Made by a program: the position numbers and the translations under genes
The notes under the pieces: generated by a model
What the model saw: the letters and a program-made list of their open reading frames with translations, nothing else
Told to the model about the DNA's origin: nothing
The model's database searches: none
Origin: Druceiella hillmani
Lineage: Eukaryota > Arthropoda > Insecta > Lepidoptera > Hepialidae
Assembly: GCA_039881145.1 (NCBI GenBank)
Contig: JAYKKI010000074.1
Location: 6,702,001-6,766,000 of the forward strand
Reading direction: 5' to 3'
Length of the DNA stretch: 64,000 nucleotides
Part shown: one piece after another, positions 36,096 to 47,822 of the stretch
Position numbering within the stretch: position 1 is the stretch's first letter
Layout: each line of letters starts with the position of its first letter

Positions 36096-36606
36096 AAAAG
36101 ATGTTTAAAAACAAAGTGTTACACGTAGTGAATAGTACTTACATATCTATAAAAGAGAAAGATACGAAAAAATGTTTAAAAAGAAAGTGTCATATGTAGT
36201 GAATAGTACTTACATATCGAAGAGAATGATACGGAAAAACGTTTAATAAGAAAGTGTTACGGGTAGTGAATAGTACTTACATATCGAAGAGAAAGACATG
36301 AAAAAATGTTTAAAAAGAAAGTGTCACTGGTAATGAATAGTACCGATGTATCTAAGAGAAAGATACGAAGATATGTTCAAAACGAAAGTGTTACACGTAG
36401 TGGATAGTACTTACATATCAAAGAGAAAGATATGAAAAAATGTTTAAAAAAAAGTGTTACACTTAGGGAATAGTACTTACATATCGAAGAGAAAGATACG
36501 AAAAAATGTGTAAAAAAAACTGTTACAGGTAGGGAATAGTGTCGACAAATCGAAGAGAAAAATTCGAAAAAATGTTTAAAGAGAAATTGTCACATGTAGT
36601 AAATAG
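36060..36606. repeat. 67-bp minisatellite, eight copies
   Basis: A unit containing AAAATGTTTAAAAAGAAAG, GTGTTACACGTAGTGAATAG and ACTTACATATCGAAGAGAAA is repeated eight times, with the word at the AGTGTT position at about 36114, 36185, 36250, 36318, 36386, 36451, 36519 and 36584. Spacing alternates between 65 and 71 bases and copies differ by a few substitutions. The array ends exactly where the next element starts. Confidence 0.95.
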
Positions 36607-38412
36607 TAGGGGAGCTAGAGGTTAGTTGTAACAGGGGTAAGTAGCATCACACAATCTTATCTGGGAAAATATGAATCCATATTTTTTTTCCTTTTATTTG
36701 TTATGTAATGCGAAATCACGTCATCATAGCCTACGTTCCGTCCAGTGCACGGTTAGTGGATGTGTGTGTGCACGTGCTTCTTTTTCGTTGAATAACGTAA
36801 AATACTGTTTTCGTAGGTTTTTTAAGTTTTTTGTGTCTATTGTTATTCAATTCAAAACTTTAAATTTTGCAAACAGTTCCAAAATGTATTTAGTTTTAAT
36901 ATTCTCTAAAAGGTTTCACGTTTACTGACACGACTTTGTTAAATGTAGAAAATTATGCTACGGGGCTTATTGTAACGATATCTTGGGACAACTTTTAACT
37001 TGTTATAATTCATCTCTGTTTCGCCTCCTCGAATCTAGCACCTATCCGTTGTTCGTTGTTCCATATAATCCGTTGTTCCATATAATGTTATTTGTTTTAA
37101 AACGAGAGGTTAAGAGAAAGATAGAGAGGGCAGCACAAAGTTAAGAGGTGCATGAGTTAGCCTCAGCCATAGTTTTAGAAAATAATTGTAGTATACGATA
37201 AGCGAGCCAAAATTTCGACCCATTTGTAATGTTACATGTGTATTATGAAAAAGAATTACTAACCAAAAGTTGGATATGGTATGCCTAGGCTAGTTTTCAC
37301 TGCCGAAGAAAAAAGTAAAATGGCTCCCTATTTCCTTAAGTATACCAAAATATAATGTGGGCTGCTTTCCTGTAAGAAAATTGATTTACCAATCCGCTGC
37401 TTTACTTGAAGCAAAGTATTCCTCCTTCTTGGCATTAAAATAGTACGGCTGATCCGGACTGCTTCCAATACTTTATGCGGAGATACCCTCAGTTATTTCT
37501 TAGGATATCAGATGCGACTTGGAAAAATCGAGTTACGTCTTTCAAAAGGACCCATGTAAGCTCTTATTTTGAACTTTATATTACTACATCTAAAATAAGA
37601 CATGACATAGAAACGGAAAAAAAAGAACTTGAAGTTGTTTAAGTTTGCAAACAAATTTTTTATTTTTGAAGCTTAAACCTTTTCCAAAAACTCCACTGCA
37701 GAAACGAACATGGCATAGAAGATGCAAAAGAAAATCCATAGTTTTAAAAGAAACGTCGGAAGAGGAAGCTTTAAGCAAAGTATGTGAAGAAAATGTCAAA
37801 GAGAATAGAAAAACGATGGAAAAATGGATTAAAGCGAAAAAGAATGGAAAAGGAGATGTAAAGGATAAGCCAAGGGCAAATCAACAAAAGATAAAGATGA
37901 CGTAGAAAACTAAAAAAAAATTTGAGTTTTTATTCAGAATGTGAAACTGAGTAGTGTTATTTTGTTTTTATTTTTGCAGTGAAGCCTTTAAACATTTTCA
38001 TAAAGAGGAATGAGTAGATTGTACCTATATATTATGTAAAATATGGGAACAAGAGTTGAATATTTTAATGTTTTATTTGTATTAGTTGTTACTCTGATGA
38101 AGACTGAATTTAGTCCTTATGTAACGTCTATTTACCTTATTGTTAAGTAAACGAATGTGATTCAAAGTTTCACTTTGCATTATAAATATATTTTATATAA
38201 CTAAGCAATTAATTAAATACGAAAATCTTTAATGTTGATTGATTTGTGGAAGACAGTATTAGTTTCAGTAATGGTAAATATTATAGATAATGTAAAACCA
38301 ACGTAACTCATGGTGGTTTAGAAAAAAACAACACTTCGACGCGTATATGTATCAAATTTGATTTTATTTTCACTGTAACTATTTGCCCCATGGATGTTAC
38401 ATTTAGCCCCTA
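36607..38412 (+). mobile_element. Internally deleted pogo-like element
   Basis: The left end (about 36607; AGGGGAGCTAG, TTGTAACAGGGG) and the right end read inward (about 38412; AGGGGCTAAATGTAACATCC) are similar inverted termini. Inside, plus-strand remnants of a pogo/CENP-B type transposase appear in the right order, but the catalytic core is gone (see the pseudogene entry). The termini are imperfect and the exact limits are uncertain by some tens of bases. Confidence 0.6.
37270..37905 (+). pseudogene. Pogo/CENP-B-like transposase, core deleted
   Basis: Fragments on the plus strand: VGYGMPRLVFTAEEKSKM (about 37270), ADPDCFQYFMRRYPQLFLRI followed by SDATWKNRVTSFKRTHVSSYF (about 37450-37580; the second helix-turn-helix of CENP-B type DNA-binding domains), then directly FPKTPLQKRTWHRRCKRK and a Lys/Glu-rich tail (37680-37905), which belongs after the DDE domain in relatives. 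About 200 codons of catalytic domain between them are absent, so this is a deletion derivative rather than a gene worn only by point mutation. Confidence 0.65.
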
Positions 38413-38534
38413 ACACCAATATTATATAGGTAATATAGTGACAATTTTAGTCTTTCATCTGGATTTCAGTTATTTCCTGAATTTGTATAAATATTAACAG
38501 CATTTGCAATTCAGGTGACACAACTTTTTGCAGC

Positions 38535-38819
38535 TCATGCATTCAATCTAGATATCACCATTACTGAGGGCGATATATCGTAAATAATGAACTCCACAAT
38601 ACTCGCAAATGGTTCTCTTTTAGGTACTTGGTTATTTGTGTGCATTTTCAGTATTAATTTGAATGGCCTTTGTTGAGTGTATTTTCTGTGCTGATAGTCT
38701 AACAGCACGTGAAGTTCTCGATAATGTAAACGTGTGTCGAGTTCTAGCAAGTTTTTGTTAAGAGCATCCTTTCCTGTAGAACCTTGTATATTAATTGTTG
38801 GTGTAATAGGTTCAGTCAA
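38535..38819 (-). CDS. Unrecognised minus-strand open frame, 94 codons
   Basis: Encodes a fairly polar peptide with LDTRLHYRELHVLLDYQHRK and RPFKLILKMHTNNQVPKREP. I do not recognise it. It begins with ATG, but no splice or promoter context can be assigned. It sits between the pogo-like element and a reverse-transcriptase fragment on the same strand, so it may be part of a transposon. It could equally be a chance frame. Confidence 0.25.
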   Translation of the reverse strand: MTEPITPTINIQGSTGKDALNKNLLELDTRLHYRELHVLLDYQHRKYTQQRPFKLILKMHTNNQVPKREPFASIVEFIIYDISPSVMVISRLNA

Positions 38820-38959
38820 GCATATTTTCTAAGGAATATTTTGTTATGTCGTCCTTATATTTGGTAATATGTGCAATTTATCAATTCCGTTTAGATATTT
38901 CGATTTCATTGATTTTCTCGACGGCTCAGTTGCCAGTACTGATGGTTTCTATACTGTCC

Positions 38960-39500
38960 GTAGTTGCTAATACTGATGGTTTTTATGTTGTCAGACTTCC
39001 AGTTTCAGGTCTATAAGAAGTTCCTGCGGTAGAAGGGTAAATATTAGAGAGGACATAAATTACTACTATGGGTTATGCTGGAGTTAGTACTGTTCAAACT
39101 AGATCAAACTATGATCTAAAATTAGCGTGTTGGACAAACTTGCTCTACGAAAGTAGTTGGCTCACTACTAGACTAAGTTGAAGAATAATTTTATTAGGAG
39201 GATGTTATTGTCAACTCGATCAAGAGCTTTTTCTTAAATAGGTTACATCAATCTGACATCTTCGGTCACTTTGACAATACACATAATCAAAGAATGAGAA
39301 AAAAATCGTAGCAGGAGAACGTGTAGGTCGGAAACCATGTCGAAAGTCAGTGAATTGAGTCTGAATTTGAGTAAATATAGGTTTATGCAAGATCATTTTA
39401 AAAACTTTGGAAAATGTGGATTACACTGCTATAAGACAATATTTGTTGACTTCGGTTCTAGAACCGTTTTGAGTACGCGGGAGTGACGCATAAAGTTTCT
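38960..39500 (-). pseudogene. Non-LTR reverse transcriptase fragment (jockey/CR1-like)
   Basis: Minus-strand codons give STFSKVFKMILHKPIFTQIQ, then TDFRHGFRPTRSPAT (relatives: QHGFRPxRST), then SDRRCQIDVTYLRKS. After a one-base shift comes ALDRVDNNILLIKLF (relatives: KAFDRVDHxxLLxKL). These are consecutive blocks of the polymerase domain. The Asp expected after VTYL in the first catalytic motif reads Arg, and stops follow. Only about 170 codons are seen, with no endonuclease or tail. Confidence 0.8.
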
Positions 39501-40971
39501 ATAGTTCAGGATTAGTGAAAGTAAAATTCAAACTGAGGTTATTTAAATATAATAAAGATGAGATGAAGAAATCGGCATTTGCATTTACTAAATGAGATAC
39601 AAATCCTCCTGGACCAAAAGATCACTTCGGTTGAAGTTGACCGAGAACATTTCATCATCATCTACATCCCCGACAGGTACGTGAAGGAAACTAGTAGAAT
39701 CTATACAAGCCACATCTGTCGCAGCCTAACTAATATTAAGATCTTGCTTTCCAGATTAACAGTTTCAATTATAGTATAGTTACTATACAAAAGCTAAATA
39801 TTCAACATGTCTGTCTTCAAAGTATATGATGTGGATACGGTGGGTGCATGTGTCACACCTAGGTACGTTATTGATCCGCGGCACGCCGCATGCAGACGAC
39901 CCGCACGCCGATGCGCATGTGTTTCCGCTCCTGGCACGTGCCCGCGCGCACGAGCCCGTTTACTGCTGCAGCTAGCTCCTAATGTTTTATCTACTGTCTA
40001 CCGTGACAGTCTACCTAATATTTTATCTAATGTCTACTGTGTGACCGGGTTGGTCTATAAAAATATTCTTCAAAAGGATATATGTATAGTCTCTTCGAAT
40101 AAAGGGGAGCAGTATCGAGAATCATACAAAATAATAAAACGATATCGGTATTTAAAATGCTCAATTTAGTAATATTATCATTGAATAAAATAATTAAATT
40201 AGAATTTAAGAATTTTATCCTAAGCTTTCGATAAAATGTAATAAGTATGTGAAATCACATACTTGAATATTTCACCACGTGTTAAACTATATAGAAACCA
40301 TATATAAAAGTGTAATCATTAATTCTCGAAGACTTCACCCGTATAATTACATTATCTATTATTATGTAATTTCTGATAGACACGAGTTCATAAAAGTGAT
40401 CGAGAGTTTTCGCATGATATCAGTAAAATGCAATTTGAAATAATACTAGTAGACAATCATTTCTTTCTTTATTACTCAACTGTCTAATATAATAAAATAA
40501 CACACCTGGCTCTGTTTCTAGTACACTTCACTATAATATAATTAGGAAGATACTGTCGATTAATTTGTATCTTCATAAACAAGTATTTGAAAAAATAGAT
40601 ATCTGAAAAAAATAATTGTTTTTTAAAGGAAACTATCAAGGATTTAAGTATAAGAAGACGCGCGTTGAAGTTGAAATTTATTTATATCATCTGGGGCGAA
40701 ATGTTAAGATAACCGTGTTATGAAAGCAAGGTACTTTTATTGCAAGAGTACAAATTTCCATTAGTTTCAATCTGTTAATATTCTGTAACAGACTGATACT
40801 AATAGAATCTTGTACTCTAAACATCTCAATTTGTATTACATAACTTAAATTCTTTCAGTGTCAATAAGTTAGGGCAAAACTCCAAGGGGATAAGAGCCCG
40901 ACTACTCTGGCGCTGATACCCATAAAGTTTTGGGAGCACTTCATGTGCACACGTGCAGTCTACACCCGAGA

Positions 40972-41036
<65 letters not shown>

Positions 41037-41305
41037 TAGTGTCCCATTTTAGCCAACATTTGCAGTAAGTGTACAATAAATTTAAACACATGACCTGCTT
41101 TATATTGTATTAAAACTAACCTGCGCGATAGAAAAATAAGTCCAAGTATCTTCTTGTTTCACATTGCTGACCATCATGACCTTGAAATGGTTGCTGGGAT
41201 CATGTTAAGGTATTCTATATTTTATTTTTATACATCGCTCTACTCTTTCATGTATAATACGCCTCAGCCCTAAAACAAGATAAAATTATTCATGTCATGT
41301 TATCA
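39501..41305. other. Non-coding DNA with one GC-rich patch
   Basis: No recognised gene. A GC-rich patch at about 39870-39970 contains a plus-strand open frame (39807-40169, Arg/Ala/Cys-rich) that resembles nothing known. A donor-like GTACGT lies within it, so an exon cannot be ruled out. A TA run lies at 40974-41029. Confidence 0.3.
40974..41029. repeat. (TA)n microsatellite
   Basis: TA dinucleotide run of about 56 bases. Confidence 0.97.
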
Positions 41306-41309
41306 AGGA

Positions 41310-42180
41310 AGGCGAAAAGGTGGTTATTGAGGCCTGAAGACTTTTGGTATACCATCCAAAATCCTGAAAAATTATCTCCTTAGTGGCAAATTGAGAGGCC
41401 ATCTTAATCGTAGCCTCGTGTCTTCTACCGAGTATAAAAAAGCTGGTTATACATCTAAAAAAATGAAAAAAAATGTAGGATCTGCAACTTATCGGACAGC
41501 TATGAAAGAAACTATCTTTCAGTTTACCAACAAATTTAATATGAAGAACCAGTTTTCAGAAGAATGAAGAATGAAAATTTTTTGATTTAGTGAATTGTTG
41601 CAAGCAATCTTAAATTGAGCTTAAGAAAATCTTATTTTTTCGCAGAAAATCTTTTTTTTGAAGCAGCTGCAAAAGGGGCCAAAGGCATGCTCGCAAGCTT
41701 TAAAAGAGGTGGGAATGCGGATTGTTGCTTAATTTTATTACTAAAGGTAATTTCTTCCTTTTGTTTTGGTATGCAAGTGAGTTTAAAGCAAATCACAGTT
41801 TTCTAGGAGGCTTCCATCTGCATCTCAAGTTTTTACGGATCGACAATCGCCATACATCAATGCCGATCACTCCACAAAATAATTTGAAGATATTATGACC
41901 ATCTAGTATTCACAGGCAAGGGTTTTTTGTGGCTCAGAAATCTCTCAAGAACACAGGACAGCGTGTTATTGGACCTGAACTAGGATCTTCAGGACTAAGT
42001 TCTGTTCAGTCAAATATTGTGGGTTAATTTCCAAAATGTAACTCAAAAGAACAAACGACAGCATATTGTCGAACTTGAGTCAAATCCTTCTGCATTACGT
42101 ACTGCTAGTCGATTGTTACGGAAAATATCTTGAATAGAATATTGAAATATTTGATTTCACCGAGTTCCAAAAAGACACCC
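41310..42180 (+). pseudogene. Possible second pogo-like remnant
   Basis: Plus-strand codons near 41320-41400 read like the first helix-turn-helix of pogo-type transposases (GLKTFGIPSKILKNYLLSGKL; relatives have a similar block of a helix, GIPxSTL and a basic run). Further right (about 41940-42000) are weak, stop-interrupted resemblances to the next block. The call rests on a short match. Confidence 0.35.
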
Positions 42181-42269
42181 ATCAAGGTTTTATTTGAAAT
42201 TTGTGCATTTTCCAAATTTCCTTGGAAATTATTATTCTTAATTATTTATAAAATATTTAAAAAAGGTGC

Positions 42270-42342
42270 TGATTGCCGATAAAAAAAAACAAAAAATTAA
42301 GCTTGATGTCCAGCTTAATTTTTTGTTTTTTATCGGCAATCA
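42270..42342. repeat. Near-perfect hairpin, 31-34 bp arms
   Basis: TGATTGCCGAT plus an A-rich run and TTAAGCT (42270-42303) are matched by the reverse complement at 42312-42342; the arms differ only in the length of the A run. The loop is about 8 bases. Overlapping open frames on both strands are by-products. Confidence 0.93.
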
Positions 42343-44229
42343 ATTTATTTTCTTTTTTTTCAAAACGGGCTAAAATAAGAAAGAATAAAAAAGAAGCCAA
42401 ATTAAAATTGCCAGAGATTATGATGAAATATAAAATAAAGAGACAAACAAACAAATCGGTTAAATGCAAGCAATACTTTTACAATTTGTGTTCCGTGCCA
42501 TCAATTCTGTTCTTAAACCATTAAGAGTAATGCACTCCGACTATGGGCTTAACAGGCGCCCATCTGCCGTGCTATTTGGCACCGACGGCACTAATGCCAT
42601 ATCACATCGCATATGCGCGAAACTGAATGGGGAGCGGCTTGACTGAACCAAATTAAAAATGTTGAAAGACGTGTAAAGACAAAAGTGGTTCTCAACAACT
42701 AAAGGATCAGCAGTTATAAGGAGATGAACAATTCAATTATTTATAACAATTAATGGTGTCCGAGTTTTTCTATCCTGATAACTTTGGTTCAGTCTGTATC
42801 TAATTCTCAGTATTCATGATTTTCTTCAGATTTTCCTGAGCATTCTTTTTGGCGATAATGATGGAGGACAGCAATTTTAAAGCGTTTGTCCTGAAAAATG
42901 TTTAAACAAATTCATTAACAAAACACATTATATGTATTGTTGAATTCGTGTTCTCATTTGACACCTTAATCGATGATAACCTTGAAATAATTTTTTTTGA
43001 TTTCGAAATTTACCCCGTGAAATTAACCCCGGAATTAAAATTCACCTTTCTACACTTCGTGTCTATACTTGGGCTACCATTATTTCTATATTTTTGCTAA
43101 ATTTCGTGACAGACGGATGGACGGATACAGAAGTGATTCCACTAGTTCGTTTGGATAATTTTGCCACGGAGCCATCCATTGTCGTTGTACAAAAGTAATG
43201 ACAAAAGAACTGATGACAATGGAAGCAAAATGGATTTATCCTAGGACAACATTTTAGATGAAGATGTAAGTAGATGCTTGTAATGCATTGACGACTATTA
43301 TCAGATACCATCTATTGAAGACTGGAATCAAAGTACGTGGGTAGAATGAGTATTGTTCTATGTACAACTCTATGTAAAAGTTGCGAAGGAAAAGCTAATA
43401 TGAAATCTATATTAATAAGTAGTGGACTGTGTTTTACTTACATATGATGAAAAAAGATAAATATATACAGGTTTTATCTCAAACGTCCTGAAAGATTTAT
43501 AAGCACTGAAAGCACCATAATTTGAGGATTTGTCTAGAATTTTTGTTAATTTACTCTAGAAATTAATTCATAAGCGTTCAAATTATAAAGAATGTCTTAT
43601 TAAATTAGATGTCATAGATGTTAAGAAGGTCGTATTAAATTAGATGTATAGCTATTTAGTCTCTGAAGTCTACTGCTTTGAAAATACAGTGAAATAATTT
43701 TTACAAGAGGCATGTGACACTTATTGCTCTATATTCGTGTTATAGTATATCCTCGTCAGGCTTAAAAATAATGTTTTGTACCTTCCACTGAAAAAAGGAA
43801 CCCTTACAATATCACTCACGTATCAGTCTTTTTGTCCGTCGATAACATCCGCTTTGTTCATAAGACTACGTGACATAGAAAATAAAATTTGCTAAAGTAA
43901 TATATCTTATTAAGTCATATATTTTGCACTGGCTCACTTTTAAAATATCCATATAAGAATCAAAGAGGGATTAAATAAAGTGCTTATATTTTCATTTTAT
44001 GTCATGTGGAGTTTCCTTGAAAAGAATTGTTGAGAGGAATACAAACATATGTTTTCGTAATTTTACACTATATACTTAAAAACATATTAAAAAAAACAGG
44101 CGAGGATAGAGCATTTGCCCACCTCCCCTCTTATTACCGAAACTGCTAAAACAAAAACCTTAAAAAAGAGGGTTCGTAGAAGATTACAGGAAAACTAAAC
44201 CGATTATCTAGATCTTATATTTTTTGACA
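42343..44229. other. Non-coding DNA with an RTE-type tail
   Basis: Near 43060-43170 the phrase TTTCGTGACAGACGGATGG, preceded by a TTTGCTAAA word, resembles the 3' ends of RTE-derived repeats. A 60-codon plus-strand frame at 42464-42646 is not recognised. Nothing else was seen. Confidence 0.35.
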
Positions 44230-45230
44230 GGGAACCCTGTCTTACATGGTCGGTATGCGACTGGAACGCTCTGACCACGAGCGAGCACGAAAGTGTGAGT
44301 ACCGGCGATCGCTTGCCATTGAGTCTCAGGCCGAGCACCGCGCCGTATGTGTCTATCGATAGAAAATAGATGCCCAACTTAAAGCAAAATTTAAATTATA
44401 TCCGGTGGTGATATCATAAGTTATGAGTCACCGCGTATAAGTGTTTTATTGGACAAACATTTCTTGCGAAAAAAATTTTAGACGCTTATAACTTTGCAAC
44501 ATATTATGGTACAGGTCTAATTAAGGTGTCGTTGGATAGTGCCTGAAATAGTGAATCTTGTGATAGAAACAATTTATAAACATTTCTTTACCTTTGGAAA
44601 TTACGAGCCGCTGAAATTTAGTAAGCAGCAATGGCGCGCACAAAATCAAAGAATGTGAAGCCAAAATTCAATTAACGAAAGTTAATCAAAAAACAAAATT
44701 AAACAAAAATCATCGAAATATGACAACGAAAACCCAACCAACTTGGCCTCCGAAATTGGTATCCACGATGAAAATTTAGAGCCACGCCCCAGTACAAGTG
44801 GCATCTTCAACTCGTATAACAATAGCGAACGAATCATTTCATTTCGAACGTTTCTCAATCGGGAGCGGAATACAGCTTATCGCTATTTCCATGCAGACCG
44901 ACAACGCTTCACGATCCGCAATAGATCTTACCTTTGTGCGCAATATGAATCCCGCAATAATGGTACATGTTAATTACTTTAGTTACCATAGATCGTAAGT
45001 TACCATATGAATCCCGCAATAATGGTACATGTTAATTACTTTAGTTACCATAGATCATAAGTTAACGATGTAAAGAGAAAGACATGAGAAATAAATATAC
45101 TGAATAACGCAAAATGTGTTTCATTTATTATTATAAAGTAAAATTGTGTCATGAAATTCCCTCACGCATAAACAGAAGGGTTCACCGAAAAAACTCTGGC
45201 ACGACCCGCTCCTGTTCACGCTCGATTTTT
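44230..45230 (+). other. Unidentified higher-GC segment with short frames and direct duplication
   Basis: From about 44230 the base composition becomes more even. An ATG at 44631 begins a short basic peptide (MARTKSKNVKPKF, then stop). Downstream, two overlapping plus-strand frames (44743-44973 and 44798-44998) cover the same DNA, and a 62-base direct duplication follows (44943 and 45005). The segment ends near 45230 with a GC-rich phrase. It looks like inserted material from a mobile or viral-type element, but no known protein signature was seen. Confidence 0.4.
44943..45066. repeat. 62-bp direct duplication
   Basis: ATATGAATCCCGCAATAATG and the following 42 bases are repeated immediately, with a single change near the end (GATCGTAAG versus GATCATAAG). 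Confidence 0.97.
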
Positions 45231-46011
45231 AAATATGCCCTATGTTTTTACGCTTCTGAAGATGAAGTAGATATTATGTTTACGTTGTGAAAAATCAGTA
45301 TTTGTAAATAGTTTAATGGAAATAATACACACATACCTAAAAACAGACACCCAAAAAGTAGGGCTTATTATCGGATTTACCCCAACGGAGAGAGTAATAT
45401 AGCAACAGTAATGAAACATTTACACCAATAGTCGAAATATTATTAATAGCTATGACTGAAAACATAATGAAAACTGAACAGGCCAGGCCTTCTTTACTGG
45501 CCGTCTACTATTCACTGAATTTCTGAGCCGATGGCGGTAGGTGGAGAAATTCTGCCCATCCTTCGCTCTCTTCTCTTCCCGTATTTCACTCTTTGTTACT
45601 TCTTAATCTACAATACTCACGCTACCGTGGCAAAAGAAGTTTTACTTTTAAAATGTTACAATACTTTTAGTGTTTTATTATACGAACGATAACTCGTTTT
45701 AATGAAAATTACTTAATCAGTAATATATAACAAATTAGTGATGAAAAACATATGTACATTTACTATGAACTGAACTAACCATTTTTCAAAATTTCACTTT
45801 AATTTCCTCTTCTGTTATATCTGTAACAATCAGGAAACTTCTTGTTCGTGTCCAATATTGATTTCAGTCCTTCTTCATGCTTTTTGTTAATTGGACGTGA
45901 CGGTGTTTAAAAGATTGTAAACTTCAAATATGAAAGAAATTAGAGATAAATGTCATAATATATCGTCTTTTAACTTAAGTGTAAGATTTCGATTCTGCAG
46001 CTGAACGAAAT
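45231..46011. other. Non-coding DNA
   Basis: No gene or repeat recognised. Confidence 0.3.
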
Positions 46012-46508
46012 GGAAAACATGTAGACCAGTTATTTTGGTCAGCAAAATTTTGTATGCGAACTGGCTTTCCAAATATGAGTGATAAATATTAAGGGATCAA
46101 GACCGTATACGAAGCAAAATATTTATATGTCCGTTAGAGCGAATTAATAAAATTACTTGGCAATTTCGTCCTTTGAATAGAAAACATATAGACCAGTTAT
46201 TTTAGTCAGCAAAATTTTGTATGCAAACTGGCTTTCCAAATATGAGTGATAAATATTAAGGCATCAAGACGGTATACGAAGCAAAATATTTATATGTCCG
46301 TTAGAGCGAATTAATAAAATTACTTGGCAATTACGTCCTTCGAATAGAAAACATATAGACCAGTTATTTTAGTCAGCAAAATTTTGTATGCGAATTGGCT
46401 TTCCAAATATGAGTGCTAAATATTAAGGGATCAAGACGGTATATGAAGCAAAATATTTATATGTCCGTTAGAGCGAATTAATAAAATTACTTGGCAATTT
46501 CGTCCTTC
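46012..46508. repeat. 167-bp tandem repeat, about three copies
   Basis: TAGACCAGTTATTTT occurs at 46022, 46189 and 46356, exactly 167 bases apart. Copies are about 97% alike by eye and the array ends at CGTCCTTC near 46508. No open frame runs through it. The unit length is in the range of satellite monomers. Confidence 0.96.
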
Positions 46509-47822
46509 TTGGGGTACTATAAATTAAATTTAAAGTAGCAGCTACGACAGAATTTTCGGTTAAATTCACAATTAGAAATGAAAATATTTTCACGTTTTTC
46601 AGAACCGCTATAGCTTTTAATATATTTTTTTGAGCCACATTACGTATATTTTAATAAAAAAAAACGCTGCGTATCAATTTGTATTGCCTCAACTCAAATA
46701 TCCTGTACCCACCTACACTAACATTCGAACAATGAAACAACTCAATACTTCCACCGCGCATCCCTCCGCTCTCCGGGGTGACCATCTGCCCTCGTTCATT
46801 ATTATTGCCTTTCCATGTAAATTGTATTCAATTGAGTGAATCGCACGCGACGCCCGCCCCAACTTATGAATACAAATGAATACCGACAGATATCATCGTC
46901 ATTTACTAAAGCAGTCAATTTGGAGAGGCGCAAGTCGCATCAAGCACGTATTGTAAATAAAACGTTTTTTGTACCTTATTCGTTTGATTAACATTGGACC
47001 ATTTATACATTTAGGCAAATTTCATAGCAGGGGATTGGCGCGATAGTTGAGCCACCACCCTTTTCCAAGATTCGTTTCGTTTGTCGTATCACTAAAATGA
47101 AGACAAACAAATTATAATGAAATAACTGAATAGGCTTTGTGTAGAGCTAAAATTGAATTTTATTGGTTATTTCAATTATTTTAGATGCATTTAACAGCAG
47201 AATAATTTTTTGTTGAAAATTTTATTATGACTATTGCTTAAACGTAAATCGACCAATCTGTGTAATATATCTATACATATTATAAAATTGTACAGTTTGC
47301 GGGTCTAATTATTAAACAAAATTACGAAAAAACTATTGAGAGGATAAAGGATAAGTCAAGGGGGATAAAATATAAAGAATTTTTGTATGTTTCAAAAACA
47401 AATCGATATAAGCTAACTTCGTCTCATCAACTTGTTTAAAATTTAATTACTTTGGTAGGTTTAGTATCAGTTTGTGTAAATTTAATATTACATCCTTTAC
47501 TGTCTTTACATATAATAAGAGTGTAGAATTGGTCTGCCTGTATATTGAAGGTGTTTACGAAAAAAATTACGTAGCAAAAAATACAAAAATAAAAGGACAC
47601 AACAAAATATTGCTTTTGAAATTTTCATTTTTTTGTCTGTGAGTATGTTTATTTGTTGACAGCGCAAGAATAGCTAAAGCGTTTCCGATGAAATTTTCTG
47701 ATGGATTTATTAGGTCTGGGGTAACATATAAGCTAAGGTTAATCACAATCGACCAACTAAAAAGATTTGACAATTTAATTCAAAGCTAACTGGCTTAAAA
47801 AGTTTACTTTTATAGTTATTGC
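46509..47822. other. Non-coding DNA
   Basis: No gene recognised. A weak RTE-like tail phrase on the plus strand near 47630-47700 (TGTCTGTGAGTATGTTTAT, then TTCCGATGAAATTTTCTGAT) may mark an old repeat. Confidence 0.3.

Noticed and set aside
36060..36606. CRISPR-like regularly spaced repeats
   Set aside because: The whole unit repeats without unique spacers and the context is an animal nuclear genome; it is a minisatellite.
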